Below are positions 48,960 to 61,114 of a DNA stretch of 64,000 nt, piece after piece; position 1 is the first letter of the stretch; the number at the start of each line of letters is the position of its first letter. Under the pieces are notes generated by a model that had not been told where the DNA came from, made no database searches, and saw only the letters and a program-made list of their open reading frames with translations. Source of the DNA: Centroberyx gerrardi (lineage: Eukaryota; Chordata; Actinopteri; Beryciformes; Berycidae); the NCBI RefSeq assembly GCF_048128805.1, contig NC_136008.1:16967572-17031571 (forward strand). Reading direction: 5' to 3'. The position numbers and the translations under genes are program-made.

Positions 48960-49125
48960 GTTTCCGTCCCCACCGCGACATCATGTGACCCAGCTCCTCA
49001 CCATCTTGCGGGGCTCAGAGAGACGGCTCCGGCCTGCAGCAGTCACCAGTCGTCGAGTACATACCGATAACATTAAGCTGCTGCTCATGAGACGTACGGG
49101 ATTGTGAAATGTACCAAGATTTGTG
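48960..49125 (+). other. Candidate first exon/promoter of the zinc-finger gene
   Basis: A GC-richer segment just beyond the duplication holds CATGTGACC and CCATCTTGCG (YY1-like) motifs. It ends in a good donor TTGTG|GTAAGG at 49125/49126. It could splice to the acceptor at 60911-60912 over about 11.8 kb. No transcript evidence is available. Confidence 0.35.
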
Positions 49126-49989
49126 GTAAGGAATATGTAACTGTTCAAGCAAATTGGTTTCAAGTAAAAGCGTATAGGTAAAAAATAAAATCACAATGCT
49201 GTCTTACTAGCAGTGTAGCAGCTAGCTAGCTTTCTACTGGTCATAATGTTGGCAAACAACGTCGTATTAATTGGCTACAATTAGTGGACTGCTGTTATTT
49301 AACGTTAGCCTACTTGATGTTTGTTATCAGTATCTGTGACCCTTGCAACAAACGCACGCTACGCCTTCAGTGTTTTGCATTAGGTTAATTTAGCGTTCGC
49401 TTGCTAAGCTAACTAGCTATCTAATACTAGGGCTGTTAGGGGACGTGCACCATCTGGTGGCAATGTTAGAGGCCAAGAGTTGTTGCCAAAAGCTGTAGCT
49501 CGTGGCAACAGCTGTTGATTGCATTTTTACACGTGACTGTTAACAGTGTCTGATATACGTGGTTAGTTTAAGTGCTAGTTTTGACTGGGGATTGGTTATT
49601 TTATCACGGACTCATTGGATCGGTTCTTTGTTTACATTTTGCCAGGGTGGGCTCTAGCTAACCACAGCATCTGTTCACCTTGCTTTCAGTTTTGTTAACA
49701 CATCTGATTGGCACGATATGTCGTAAGAAACAAAACTATCCCCTAAATCATCACACTGTCATTCCGTTGCATGTTTGTAACATCAATTGCTTTTTCAGTA
49801 TTTAACAGTCATTGTTATGCTTTTCAAGGGCAACATAGTATCTAACTTTTATTTTGATGACGCCAAGCTCTCGAAATGCGTGTGATGTCACATAATCACT
49901 TCCTGTGATTGTGGCGGCAGCATGTGAATGGATACTTGGATACACTTTTGCTAGATTAAGAGAAATAATAATGACTATGACCTATCAGC

Positions 49990-50230
49990 ATGATGTCACA
50001 ACAACAAAGAACTTACTTCTGGGTGTATAAGGGTTAGGCATCGGCGCTACAGTTTTAAAGAATGTGTCCGCAAACTACTCAATTTTGGCCACTGACTTAT
50101 GCAAATTAACCGTAACCTTCTGTCTTTATTTTATTTTACGTTATAAAGTCAACCAGTAGGCTATATGTTTAACGTTAGTGTGATTCAGCGAGCAGAACTT
50201 TATATTCAAGTCCAAATTAAGTTGAAAATG
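49990..50230. repeat. Dispersed repeat family X, short copy
   Basis: Shares GTCACAACAACAAAGAACTT, GCATCGGCGCTACAG and GTGTGATTCAGCGAGCAGAA with the longer copy at 55130-55620, in the same order and orientation. Confidence 0.75.
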
Positions 50231-50512
50231 AAATGGCCATTCAGTCTGAATATTGGACAACTGTAATTGGAGTGTAGGTAAGTGTAGAAAGGTATATAAA
50301 AGTTTTATATTTAAGCTTAGGCCTATATTAAAGCTGCTATAGGCAACTTTGGAGAACTGAGTAAGAATGCAGGCCAATTTGATAAATTCCAAACCTTTTA
50401 CGCAAAACATTGTGACGGTATAGCCTGATGTTTTTTGTGGTGCTCATTTGCATGGTAGTATGTAATTCTGTTAAACTCTGAGTTGGGGTGCTATATGAAT
50501 GCTCACCTTGGA

Positions 50513-50848
50513 TTATGGCACAAGGGATAGTAACATCATATCTGGTGTATTAATGAATGCAAAGGAGTGAAGAAGCTTCAGTAATATCATAATATAGATA
50601 GGCGAATCGTCAGAAAATTTACTGACAGTAGCAGATTTAAGGATGCAGGACCGGACGGGTGTATTAGGTTTAGGGGTAGGATAAGGCATTAGAGCATCAA
50701 AAACAGTTGCCCTGTGGTCACGCAAACCTCTTGTTTCAAAGTTACAAAGGGACAGATCAGAAGCCAGCACTAGATAAAGGGTATGGTCTTTGATGTGTGT
50801 TGAGCCATTTACAGATTGAACAAGGTTAAAAGATTCAATAAGGTGCAT
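50513..50848 (-). pseudogene. LINE endonuclease-end fragment
   Basis: The minus-strand frame has ESFNLVQSVNGSTHIKDHTLYLVL, matching the end of the APE-type endonuclease domain of L2/Rex-like LINEs (the Thr-His..Gly-His-Thr-Leu-Asp-Leu signature, here with Asp replacing Gly and Tyr replacing Asp). Truncated. Confidence 0.6.
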
Positions 50849-51230
50849 AGATTGACTAGCTGGTGCATGTGAGGGACAACAGAAAATCGCTAAGGATTGT
50901 CATGTTTAGACATGAGGGAGAGCAACTCTGAGAATTCATAAATAAATTAATATCTGAGTTTAGCATAGTAGCTATACCTAGGGGCAGTATGAGAGAGATT
51001 GATGAAATGACTCACCGTACGTTGGACAGTTCACCGTAGAAGATAACAGATGGCTATTGGAGTTTAGGCCAAGGGGTTCAGAGAAGTCAGACCAGCATTT
51101 ACGACCGGTAAGACTATGTCCCTAGTGATGGCTGGGCCGTTGTGGTGTATGGTTAAACTAGATTTTTAGCCCCACAACAGCAGGGGCTCTATCAATGGTA
51201 TTGTCGGTCAGTCGCTCTGTTCACCACTTT

Positions 51231-51310
51231 ATGGGTCACATGGCACGCAGGGAGTTAGACTGCAGACTCTCAAGCGGGAGACCTGAGTTCAATTCCAGGC
51301 AGAGACGCTT
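51231..51310 (+). repeat. tRNA-derived (SINE-like) segment
   Basis: GAGTTCAATTCC resembles a pol III B box and lies after a TGGCACGCAGGGAGTTAGAC block like a degenerate A-box/D-arm. It does not fold into a full tRNA by eye, so I call it a tRNA-derived repeat, not a tRNA gene. Confidence 0.35.
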
Positions 51311-51929
51311 CCACAAAATTCAGCATTGCAGGGCTGTTACACTCGTAGTCTTGTTTTTTCTTGTTCTTACAGATGACATAGTTGAACTAATGCACTAATG
51401 TTGTGGGAAATGGCGCACAGAATACTTGAAATCAATGGGAGAGGAATAAGATTGCACATTGAAAGGACAAAAACTTGTATTATCACAGACCTTTTTGTTG
51501 TTTATCGGCAAAGATGCATGGTCCCATAAAAATGATCCAAGTCCTTTTCTCAATCTTAAGAATCCACTTTATAATTCGGCATACATAGGCCTACAATCCA
51601 CCAAACAGCACAAAATTTAAACTTTGAGAATTGGTTCGCCTGTTATTCTTCTCCCAACCAAAATACACCATGGAGGGTGGGTAACGAACAATGTCAATTC
51701 TAAAAGATTTTTATTTGAAATAATTTTGAAGAAATTTTATTGAAATAAAAGCTGTTTGCTGTATTGAATGAATGCCGAATTGAAAAGTGGCTGCTAAAGA
51801 TTCATAAAAAGCCTGAGGTCCTATGTACTTATATGTACTTTTGCCAATGAACCAGGCCAAAAGTAAATTGCTAGATTTTTTAATGTAGTTTGGCTTAATG
51901 TTCTCTGCATACGAAAGAGTGGTTTGTAT

Positions 51930-52365
51930 TAGGGCTGCAGCTATCGATTATTTTAGTAATCGAGTATTCTACCGATTATTCCATCGATTAATCGAGTAAT
52001 CGGATAAGAAATACTTTTGCTTTATTAAAGAGCAATAGTAAATATACAAAAGAGAAAAGCTGTCCGCACAAAGCTGTCCATACGACACTGTGATTTACTG
52101 AAAACGAGGTGAAATAATTATTATTATTGATATTTATTACTAGGCCTAAATATCATACAAGTTCATAAGACTGGCTAATGTACATTTATTTACTATGTTG
52201 AAGGGTTGCCCTACACCTGCTGACCCTACTCACTGCAATCAAACTAAACTGAATATACCTGCTGTATTGGACTGGTGCATTTTAGGCTCCAATTGCTACT
52301 TACACCACCTGATATTTTGCTTTCTGGGGTATTTTATGCATCACTGTGAGGGGAGTAGGTGTGTG

Positions 52366-52398
<33 letters not shown>

Positions 52399-53190
52399 GT
52401 GACTATCATAATAATAACATGAATGAAGCTCAGGCTTTCACAAATTGACTGCAGCATTTTATTTTCTGTGGTTATTTTCTTGAGCAAAACTTAGCTAACT
52501 TAGGGACATCATAACTAGCCACCATATTGATTTACGTTCTTAACTAGCCATTACATATAGCCATAATTAACGTGCATTCTTTACTAGCCTTCATCTCATC
52601 CCGTTTTAATATTAAGTGCTGACTCCGCCCACCCGGGCCAGTTTCGGCGTACGCCGGTAGCAATTACAAGTGGACCCTATCCTACAGTCCCTGCTCTCAG
52701 CGGAGGGAAGGAGCTACACTGTGTGTGGGAAGCGCTGTGACCGTCAGACCCCTCTGGATTAGACAAGCAAGTAGAGAAAACCGGCATCAGCCGAACCAAT
52801 TTATTGCCAAATGCTTTGGGATTCAACACATTAACATTGCTTCCCAGGGTCAGAAAAAGTCGGCAGATTTGTCGCTAGTCGCTTTTGAGAAATAAAGTCG
52901 CCAGGGGGGTCTGAAAAGTCGCTAAGTCTAGCGACAAAGTCGCCAAGTTGGCAACACTGGATCCGAAACTTTGGACACTTTCTGTCGTTTTCTCTGGCCT
53001 GTCTCTTCTCTTCGCCCCTCGCTATTTTCTCTTTCTCCAGCGCGTTGTGCAACAGTAATAATCATCCGTGTGAAACACTGAGTGTGTATATAGTTATATG
53101 GATTACACGAAGCTTCGATGCAAAGAATTTGCATCGATGATTTTTAGTAATCGAGTTACTCGAGTTTTTCGAGGAATCGTTTCAGCCCTA
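51930..53190. mobile_element. Non-autonomous hAT element 1 (1261 bp)
   Basis: Perfect 8-bp duplication GTTTGTAT at 51922-51929 and 53191-53198. The ends TAGGGCTGCAGCTATCGATT and its near complement are typical hAT termini, followed by subterminal AATCGAGTA repeats. No transposase frame. It holds a GT microsatellite (52359-52402). Confidence 0.9.
52359..52402. repeat. (GT)n microsatellite
   Basis: GT repeats with single C and A interruptions, inside hAT element 1. Confidence 0.9.
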
Positions 53191-53392
53191 GTTTGTATGT
53201 GTTACACTCAGTTTGAAGTATGACCATATACACATTGTTCTCACTAGTAGTAAATAGTATGGAAATCAAAGACTTCACATTTTCAATAAAATCATTGTTC
53301 AATTGTGGTGACAGGCATACAACACTAAGTGTCAAAAATTGTAACTAACCTCTTATTTATTTGAGTCTGCTAGTAGGTTTGAGTGCAAGAAC

Positions 53393-54711
53393 TAGGGGTG
53401 CAACGGATCACAAAACTCACGGTTCGGATCGTATCACAGTTTTGAGTCACGGATCGGATCATTTTTCGGATCAGCAAAAAAAAAAAAAGGGTTAGGGTTA
53501 AATTAATTTAAAAATGTGCTACTTTGGCTCTGATGCAGCTGCCTCTCTCTGGCCACATCCACACTAATAGGTTTTCGTTTTAAAACGGTGTTTTAAAACG
53601 AAAACGATCTCCGTCCACACGAGCGTTTCAGAAATAATCTCCGTCCATACTAACACGCCTGAAAACGCATATCACATGACCATTCACGTACACTGGGCAT
53701 GCGCGTGCCGGTGTAAACAGGAAGCAGATTGTCTACTCTGCGGTTGGTTGCTTAGTTGCAGAAAATACTACGGAGGAAGAACAGCAATGGCGAAAAGTAC
53801 GACCAGAGATTTTTTTGCTTGGACCGACGTCAAGGTGGAACTGTTACTGAAAGTAACACACGAGTATAAGGCGGCCAAGGTGGACGTCGTGACTGATAAG
53901 ACCCAATCAGGAAGCAAACGTGGGTGTCTGCGTCATCGTTTTCAAAAGTCTCCGTTTCCGCCTGTCCAGACTAAAACGCAATCCCAGAGTTTTCGAACTA
54001 AAACTGGGTCAGCAGCATTTTCAAAAGTCTCCGTTTTAGGGGTCAGAAAACGCCGGAGTAGTGTGGACGCTAGGCGTAAACGTGGCAAAAGTTATGCATT
54101 TTAAAACAAACGTATTAGTGTGGATGTGGCCTCTGTCTGTAGTCACCACTCTGTAGTCTCGCTCAATGTCCCGCCCACAGCACTATCTGACTGGTTACAC
54201 GTCACGAGTAATAGCCTATCAACACTGAAGGCTATGCCACAGACAGGCAAAGAGACTGGAGCTTCTTCTGTGTCGAAGGGAAGGCAGCACATTGCCGAAG
54301 TTGCAATAAACATCACAATCTTCTTGTGATCTATTTCGATGATGACAAGCATGCCCAGTTTCCCAGTTACACCACTGAAAATGCCCAAAGTCATAGCTTA
54401 CGGGATTTCACTCAATGGAGGCAAAAGTGACGGCTTTTAAATCAGTCGCTCTTCCTTTTTTTTTCTTCCCTAACGCAATCATTGCGCTTCAAAGTAAAAC
54501 ACAGCACGCATCTGTCTTGTCTGTATCTTTTCACTGCAACTCTGCATCGAGATGTAGGGAATTATTACTTTAAAAAGTAACAGCGGCAGTAAAACTGTAT
54601 TTCACACTATGATGGTTAAACTTTGCAATTAATCCGCGGTTCACATGCCTGCCGAACCGTGGAGGGGGATCCGTACGGATCACGGATCAACTACGGTCCG
54701 TTACACCACTA
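53393..54711. mobile_element. Non-autonomous hAT element 2 (1319 bp) hosting a nested MITE
   Basis: Perfect 8-bp duplication GCAAGAAC at 53385-53392 and 54712-54719. The left end TAGGGGTGCAACGGATC pairs with right end GGTCCGTTACACCACTA (complement TAGTGGTGTAACGGACC). Subterminal CGGATC/GGATCAC repeats lie at both sides. No transposase. The inner element 53551-54131 accounts for nearly half its length. Confidence 0.92.
53551..54131. mobile_element. Nested MITE with 19-bp perfect inverted ends
   Basis: GGCCACATCCACACTAATA (53551-53569) is exactly complementary to 54113-54131. TCT flanks both ends, a possible 3-bp duplication as in PIF/Harbinger-like elements. Inside, a frame from 53787 reads MAKSTTRDFFAWTDVKVELLLKVTHEYK. 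By memory this resembles the start of a Myb/trihelix-like protein encoded by fish transposons, so this is probably an internally deleted autonomous element. The frame then runs into non-coding end sequence. Confidence 0.75.
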
Positions 54712-55129
54712 GCAAGAACATACAGCAGACATGGATCATGCCCCCGGGCAAAATGGGAATGAAATGAAAATGGGGAGTCCAGGGAACAATAGGGGTTCAT
54801 GCAAAGAATAGTAGTTTTTGAAGTGCTTAAACCGTTAAATTCCAACCCAAACAAATCTTGAATTTGCGAAGTAAACAAAAAATATTAAATGGCTAAATCC
54901 ATGTAGAATGTTTACTCAAAAGCAGCCTAAGTTATAGCTGAAAAGAGAACAAAGGCCTGTAGCTTCTGTTCTAAGCTTGCAACTGCCACCTGAAGCTAAT
55001 GTTAGCCATAATATCTCTCTAGCAAGGCCTCAACATTGGTTACAAACTCTAGCAACCCAGGGTTTCCCATACATAGACAACTTTGTGGCGGCCCTCCACA
55101 ATATCAGCACTGACGGCCACATTTTTTTT

Positions 55130-56440
55130 TTAATAGGCCATATCAGCGTGACGTCACAACAACAAAGAACTTACTTCCGGGTGGATAACGTCGGTGGTGC
55201 TGCATCGGCGCTACAGTATTTTTCGTGTTATTTAACCAAACTGGCTGTCACTGTTTGGCTATATAGACCCCTTTTTAAGCTCTTGTGATTAGAAATACAC
55301 AGACATTATGTAGTTCTGGCTGTCCACCGAAAACGAGACGTTCCTGATGTCGTTGCTGTTGATATTTGTTAGTGTATAACCTAACATAACCTAAATATAT
55401 AGCCTATTTAAGCATGTCCACAAACTACTATATTTTACCAAAATGTTTAGAAATGCTAAAAGTTCTGTTTTGGCCACTGTCTTATTCAAATTAACCATAA
55501 CTTTCTGTTTTTATTTTATATTATGTTATATAGCCAAACAGTGACAGCCAGTGACACAAAGTAGGCTATGTTAGTGTGATTCAGCGAGCAGAAGTTCAAA
55601 TTCAAGTGCTGATCTAACAAAGCAACCTCAAACCAGTCATTCTTTAGTGTTTTGCTTTATAGTAGAAACTGTGGACTGTTCGTTATTTACTTTCAGACTC
55701 GATTGTAAAGCATCTTGACTGTAAAGCAGGGTATGATAGCAAAGCCAGATCACAAACCACTGCGTGTGTTGTGCTACTTGTGCTGTGATAGAACCACGGC
55801 CCATTAAAAACCGTGCGGATAAAACATTTGTGGCACTTTGACAATATGTTTTACTCGTGTAACAGAAAAGGGCTCAAGGGTTTCAGAAAGCCCATCATGT
55901 TGGCAAAATTTCGGTCAGGAAACCTTACCTACATGAAGTGAAAGATTTTACCCGAACGGTTTTTAATGGAACGCCTTGGGACTGGCAGTGCAGTGCCAGT
56001 CACAACGGAGCTACTGCTGTGCTAGACCCAAACAAGACTAGCAAAACCGAGAGACTGTATTACTGTCACTCTAGCAAGCTTGCACGTTATGCTACCCAAC
56101 AGCGACGTTTATAATTTTTATTACTGACCTGTAAGAAAATGCCTGCCGCAAAACCCGGTCATGAGTGGTTGCTGCCAGCCTGTCCCCAGTTCTGTAGATT
56201 CAGACGGCCTGTAAACTATTATCTGTATCCACCGATTCCGTTAGGTTGCTTTAAAACAGAAAAAGCCTAAACCTAATCCATTATGTACCAAGCTATATTT
56301 GGCATTACAGCCCCAAACACAACCTGATTTCGGCATAATCGCTAATGTTTTGTTTAGTTGACTCGTATTTACCGCTGCTTAAAACGAACGATTTCCGCTG
56401 CCGACGGGTGCGAGTTATCCACCCGGAAGTATAGCCAATC
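55130..56440. repeat. Repeat family X, long copy with inverted outer block
   Basis: The section 55130-55620 matches 49990-50230. Its start block ACTTCCGGGTGGATAAC (55174-55190) recurs inverted as GTTATCCACCCGGAAGT at about 56413-56429, which suggests a larger element with inverted ends. Boundaries unresolved. Confidence 0.5.
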
Positions 56441-56520
56441 TGTTTGTTTACAAACATTCTGATTTGGACTATTGAATTGTAGAGCTGCATGTAGCGCATT
56501 GATTCACTCAGCCCCTACTT

Positions 56521-56590
56521 GTTCCGTGCACTCTCTCTCGATCTGTCTCTCTGTCGCTCACTCTCCCTCTCTCTCTGTCTCTCGCTCTCT
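56521..56590. repeat. CT-rich low-complexity tract
   Basis: Degenerate CTCT/GTCT repeats. Confidence 0.85.
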
Positions 56591-58253
56591 CAACGGAACC
56601 ATCTGTACATCTCCCATTGCACATACGGGCATTAATATAGAACCTCCTTGGAGCGTGAGGGATTTTTTTTTCCATGCCAAGAAGACGGCCAGCTGAATTC
56701 CCGAGAAGAAGACTAACAGTTAACGTTATTCGGAATACAGCTGCGTTTCCGAGATTAGCACGCTATATAAAGCTGCTAGTCAGTATCCACTGAGTGGACT
56801 GATAATGTTAATATTAACTTTTTATCTCTGACTCTGAATGTTTGCCCCCTCAATCTAGACTAATATTGAAAAATATTTTCAAAGAAGGAAAAGGATAATG
56901 TAACAATGTCAAAGGCTAGTAATTTAACGATGTGAAGATACAGGTGAAATTGACAGCACAGAGAGACGTAGCAGGGCAGAGGGTCAGAAAAGCAGATTTC
57001 TCTGAAAAAGGGGTCTCATTTCTATTCTTATGTACCTTGTAGACAGGACAAAAGCAAGCAACAAACACAGAACAGTGTAGCTTTGCAGGCTTCGCTTCAT
57101 TTATGTTATCTTTCACACAAAGTACTTGAAAGGGAGCACTTAAGATACAGGTTAGTTATTTGTTTGACAAATGGAACTTTAAAATGGAGTACATTAGATA
57201 ATTTTTCAGTCATCCAGGTAATGGTATCCTTTATTGATAATAGCCTATATATTGACAATATGAGAGAATAGAAGAAGAGAATACAAGAATTGCACCACTA
57301 CCCCCAATGTTTTGCTTATTGCTCTGTGCCTGTCTGAACTCGCACTGAGAGATTGCTTAAAAGCTGCGGGAAGAACAAGTTGTTTTGGTCCTACCAGCTC
57401 TTCTCCTCTCCTGGTGCTGCCAGTGTGATTGCAGAGTGACGTTGGGTTCTTCTGCGGCGCACTGCCACAATATTGGCACGGAAGCCACAAAATCTAAAGT
57501 TGGTCAATGTATAGAAATTGGTCCAAATCGATGTCTAATGCGCCAATGTGCGCATCACGTCATGTCTGTTATTTGGCGATTCACAGACCAGCACAGCAGT
57601 AGCATTGTAGTCAATCTAACAAGAGTCTGAAGGTGAAACTTAAAATTCCACAATTTGCTCCATATACTCCTGTGTTAGTAACGGTATCCAGCTGTGACGT
57701 CATCGTAGATTGACATGTAATTCTGATAACTGATTGGACAGATACTCTCCAGGGAGATCGGACCCACATGGTGAGTGGGGGGGACACAGAACTGAACGAA
57801 CCGTGGCACGCATGGGCGTACTGAACCGACAGTGACTATTGACCCGGCTGACTATTGTTTATTTGAAGAGAGACAGAAAGTGCAGGGGTTACCCTTGGAG
57901 GGTATGGACTATTTCAGTTGATGATATGAGCTGGATGCAGTAAGGCATATTAGGAATTGGCAGCATTGGGAGCATCTCCAGACTAAATGGAAGTCATCAA
58001 TATAGTGTAGCTGGGCTCTGAGGCACTTGACTTTAAGCAAGCCATTTAACGTAAGGAGACGGGAGAAGTGTTGACAGCTTCGACCTCTTGTAGGAAGAGA
58101 GCCGGCAATCGAGACCTTTTTCCAGTGTCTTTTGGGGAGGTGAGTAGCTGCTGGACGTCAGTTCAAAGCACCTCAGATTGCTGTGACCCGGTGTCACTAG
58201 AGCCGATATGAAAAATGAACAGTAGAGCAATCTGGATGGTGCTGCAACACGGG

Positions 58254-58760
58254 TCAGATTCCCTTGTGTATTTGTAATGTGTGCCCCTGGGAAGCAAATG
58301 TGCAGGCCTTGCTAACCCAGAAGTTTCTATCAGTTGAATCCCCCAGAATCAGGCGGGAGTGGACTGGCCAAGCCACAGTGGACTGGCGTGGTAGTGGGGG
58401 ACTGGCTGAAGTGGGCCCACAGGATTCTGCAGTGACCGGTGTAGGAAGAGAGGAGCGAAGAGGGGGTTCCAATGTAGGCAACCTCTCCAGCACTTGGAAT
58501 CTCTAATAGACAACATATTTATTACTGTGAAGCAGTCTCTGGATGAAAATATTATCTGCTGGTGCCACCAAACAAAAAAGGTTTGTGGTGAAGAAAGTTA
58601 GTCTGGAGACCTGCTTCAATGACTCGGGTGAGCTCAAAGTTGAGACAATGAGCTCCAGGGGGTGACAAGCAGGTGGATTCCTCCTGATGTCTACAGTTCT
58701 GAGTATGTTCAGTTCTAGGTTATCGACAGCACACCATGACGTGAGTGATGACATGGTCCA
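58254..58760 (-). pseudogene. LINE remnants (reverse-transcriptase palm piece and 5' piece)
   Basis: On the minus strand 58760-58640 reads LTSWCAVDNLELN followed by DIRRNPPACHPLEL, the region just after the catalytic Asp pair in L2/Rex-like reverse transcriptases. Next to it, 58254-58493 has RLILGDSTDRN, like the SGNH-type segment in some LINE first proteins. The order is not that of one intact element, so this is a rearranged relic or two insertions. Confidence 0.55.
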
Positions 58761-60540
58761 CCTCTCTCCTCCCTACATCAACTCATTTTTAGTTGATGAA
58801 ACCCACCAGGGTGGTGTTGAGCAGCTTGATGGAATGGTGGCTGAAGGTACAGTCATTGGTGTACCAGGAGTACAAAAGGGGAAAGTGTAGGCCCTAAATG
58901 TTCACAGCTCACCGTGGCATCAGAGGACAGTTTTAGTCAATTCTAACCAATGGAGAATTTTGCCAAGTCCATAACACTTGAGTTTTCCATGTTTACTTTC
59001 TGTAATGCAGTTGGGGCATCCTGATTGAGAACATGTTGCATAAAGTAATACTGTAGTGACACTTAGAACATATAGTTCATCTGGAACTTTTCTGAATTGC
59101 CAGATAATCTAAAATGCACATTTTATCATAGTCTATCAACCTTGTGCCAATCAGAGTTAAAATTTTAACAATCCACCAATCAACAATCCATGTCATTCCA
59201 TCGGTGAATTGTGAATGCATTTGTGACTAATGGACTCATACCAAAGACATGGGGTTTGATTTAAAGCTTGGCACTGGTAATAAATCTGCTTGAGTGTGTG
59301 CCACCCTACCAGTTAGTTGGTTCATCTTTTTATATGAAACAAGTTGGCCTGTGCTCTGTTGACAAAATTATCCTGGTCGCATAGCATTTTTGGGGAAAAG
59401 CAGGGCAAGAAACAGCCCAAATTGCTAATATTGACCTCTGAGACATTAACATTGATGTGTTTCAGACGTAAAGGATGCAAGTTAATATTAAGAGAAACAT
59501 GGAGAATGTGCTCTTTGCCCATTATGTTGAACAGATACATGGTATGTGTTTGTCATCAGTGTCATGCATGGGCATACCTGGACTTATGGCTGGGCATGTC
59601 ATACAGGCTTTTTACATGGGTTATCTACAGCTAGATAGTAAGATACTGGATAATCATATCACGCTTCCACGATTAATAAATGTGGAAATCGTCAATATTG
59701 AAGTGTTTGTTAGAATTTCATTGTCCCTGAAAGTCCCGGTGTGGTATATCAAGTGCTTCCATTACATGTGGCCAATCACAGCCTCTGAATGTGAAATGTG
59801 TACCCATGTAACTAAATCAAAAGTTAAGCAGGGAAAGGGAGAGTGAAACCCTACAAGACCATTTTTGGTAAAATGGCGACAAGGAAAGTGGGAAAGAATG
59901 GTCGGAGTTGGAGAGAACGTGAATGTGAAAATATTGTTTTAGTTACTAAAAGAGCATCATCGGTCTGTAATTTGGAGATAGGCCTACTTTAGTTTTAAAC
60001 CAGATGACAGATGTGCAAAATTTGCCTGTAGCTGTGCCTTTTATTACATTCTTATGTATTTCATTTATTAATTAAAATACAGTGCCACACTACATGCTAT
60101 ACATGTATATTTTCAGTTACATTTGTTGTTTAGTTTTATTTATTTACATATTGTAAGGACCTCAATAAGATTAAGACGGAAAACGAGACTTTCTAGCTGC
60201 TGCTACTTTGAGAAAAACTGCACTTAAAAGTGAAAATATGTTGTGGTACAACAGTGCAATAAAATAATCTTCTTTATTGAAACCAAGACAAATAATCGTG
60301 ATCACAATATGTAGCAAAATAATCAAGATTATCATTCTTGCTATAATGCAAGTCATGCAGACCTGAGGTCATGAGTGATTGGCAAAGCACCATTTCAACT
60401 GCCTGATCAAGACAAAGCCGTTGAATGTATGACTTGAACAAATAGAAACTAATTTGACAGCTCACCAGATCAGCAATACCCTGCAGCCATAAGAACAATC
60501 TGTTTAACACAGTGTAGTATTTAAATATATATGTTTCTGT

Positions 60541-60679
60541 TTGCTGTGTACATGTTTATAGAAAGTAAGTCTGGGTAAAATGCATCATCAGCGGTAATCT
60601 GATTGGTGATCAACCAATCGCACTACTAAAAAAATCTGTAATCTAAATTGGCCCCAAAAACCGGTGATCGGTGCATCCC
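60541..60679. mobile_element. Solo hAT-like terminus
   Basis: Ends in CCGGTGATCGGTGCATCCCTA, the complement of a TAGGGATGCACCGATC hAT start, with GGTGATC subterminal repeats. I found no partner end upstream. Confidence 0.5.
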
Positions 60680-60887
60680 TAGTTTTCAGCAATGCTAGTG
60701 AACGTAAATCTAGAGGGCATTTCGATTGGGTTTCTGCCTTTGCTTCCTATCCTAGGCTTAGATTATTGGAATTGAATGCAAAGTACAGTACACAGTCGAT
60801 TGGCATTATTTCTTTACTAAATTTATTTGCATAAGAAACGTGTACTTACTTGGGCAAAGATGGTTTGAAGTACTAATTTTTTGTTAT

Positions 60888-60912
60888 CCCCCCCCCCCCC
60901 CCCCCCCCCCAG
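60888..60912 (+). promoter_or_regulatory. Candidate splice acceptor with C23 polypyrimidine tract
   Basis: Twenty-three Cs followed directly by AG, about 200 bp upstream of the zinc-finger start codon. It is the best acceptor for a 5' UTR join. Confidence 0.5.
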
Positions 60913-61114
60913 GTGGTGATATCACGGAAAAGCAAAGCAGAGAGGTGAACATGAAGATCAGAAGTAATTTTTTAATTTTTTAAACAATTTAGAGGTTAGA
61001 TCATTTTGAGAGCCAGTCAACTGACAGAATTGTCATACGTACGGATTCCCATACGGACACAAACTTTGTGGGTGTCTGGATGGATTTCCACCGTTACTCA
61101 TAGCTTGAAGAGAG

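Larger units (their letters stand above)
49126..51929. other. Repeat-rich non-coding stretch, possible intron
   Basis: Contains a repeat block at 49990-50230 also found at 55130-55620, an AAAGCTGC repeat near 50331, an antisense LINE fragment (50513-50848) and a tRNA-like segment (51231-51310). No other coding exon seen. Confidence 0.5.
54720..60540. other. Repeat-rich non-coding stretch, possible intron
   Basis: Holds the long copy of repeat family X (55130-55620), a CT-rich tract (56521-56590) and antisense LINE remnants (58254-58760). Frames such as 59475-59846 show no domain and were not accepted. Confidence 0.5.

Noticed and set aside
51231-51310. Possible functional tRNA gene
   Set aside because: A B-box-like stretch exists, but I could not fold a full cloverleaf with an acceptor stem; more likely a tRNA-derived repeat.
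53489-53502. GGGTTAGGGTTAA, telomere-like
   Set aside because: Only about two units inside a hAT element; chance or micro-repeat, not an interstitial telomere.
59475-59846. 123-aa plus-strand frame
   Set aside because: No recognisable motif, overlapping competing frame, no splice or start support.
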